Shown piece by piece: positions 63,811 to 64,000 of a stretch of DNA of 64,000 nt (position 1 is its first letter; each line of letters starts with the position of its first letter). The stretch lies in assembly GCF_036373705.1 (NCBI RefSeq), contig NC_089863.1:25337417-25401416 (forward strand), written 5' to 3'. The notes below the pieces were generated by a model, which saw nothing but the letters and a program-made list of their open reading frames with translations, ran no database searches and was not told the origin of the DNA. Position numbers and translations under genes: made by a program. Source of the stretch: Amia ocellicauda. Taxonomy: Eukaryota; Chordata; Actinopteri; Amiiformes; Amiidae.

Positions 63811-64000
63811 CTTGTACCTTTGCGAACACGCAAGTGACGCAACCCTGGAGGAAAGTGACTGGCATCAATCATTTAGGCCACTTTTCAATATTACCTCTGT
63901 TAATATGAATAACATATCACACGCTGCACTCTACTGGATCAGTGATGGAAGTACATCACACTAAAGGGCTATATAGAATATATCAAATCTTGAATTAACA

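Overview
This window is genomic DNA from a vertebrate, almost certainly a ray-finned fish. The genes are interrupted by GT-AG introns. The repeats are typical of fish: Tc1-like transposons, L2- and CR1-type LINEs, hAT-type MITEs and many long (ATT)n, (GA)n and (TA)n tracts. The species cannot be fixed from the sequence.

The core of the window, about 28.0-63.8 kb on the plus strand, is a tandem array of three papain-family (C1A) lysosomal cysteine protease genes. In order they are cathepsin K (ctsk; 330 aa; CDS 29345-36672), a cathepsin S-like gene (327 aa; 40025-50053) and a second cathepsin S gene (332 aa; 56555-63810). All three can be read completely by hand. Each has seven coding exons with the same phases and nearly the same lengths (123, 150-153, 219-225, 166, 103-109 and 100 nt after the start exon), so they descend from one ancestor by tandem duplication. 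Each also has a plausible upstream TATA-type promoter and a noncoding first exon. The order ctsk then ctss matches the CTSK-CTSS neighbourhood of other vertebrates.

Positions 1-2610 are a nearly identical second copy of 32170-34771 (ctsk intron 3 part, exon 4, intron 4, exon 5 and part of intron 5). The copy stops at a run of exactly 200 N (2611-2810), at the first base of a small dispersed repeat. This looks like an alternative-haplotype contig placed next to the main contig rather than a second gene.

From 2811 to about 28000 I recognise no protein-coding host gene. The stretch holds an intact DD36E Tc1-like transposon with an uninterrupted 346-aa transposase (5455-6679), a deleted relative (21652-22540), several hAT-like MITEs, a MITE with perfect 25-bp inverted ends (18299-18481), microsatellites, and blocks of complex unique sequence that could be conserved noncoding elements. 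A CpG-rich block near 14.6-15.05 kb ends in a good minus-strand splice donor and may be the first exon of a leftward gene.

The cathepsin introns carry most of the large mobile elements. The cathepsin S-like gene holds a 5'-truncated CR1-type LINE, a Tc1 remnant and a broken DD34E Tc1 with about 200-bp inverted repeats, all in intron 3. The last cathepsin S gene holds an antisense L2-type LINE in intron 6 that has lost its reverse-transcriptase core but stays open across the deletion. I found no convincing novel molecular system. The most useful observations are the false duplication, the cathepsin array with its differing S2-pocket residues, the IRF/ETS-type composite site upstream of ctss, and the intact DD36E transposase.
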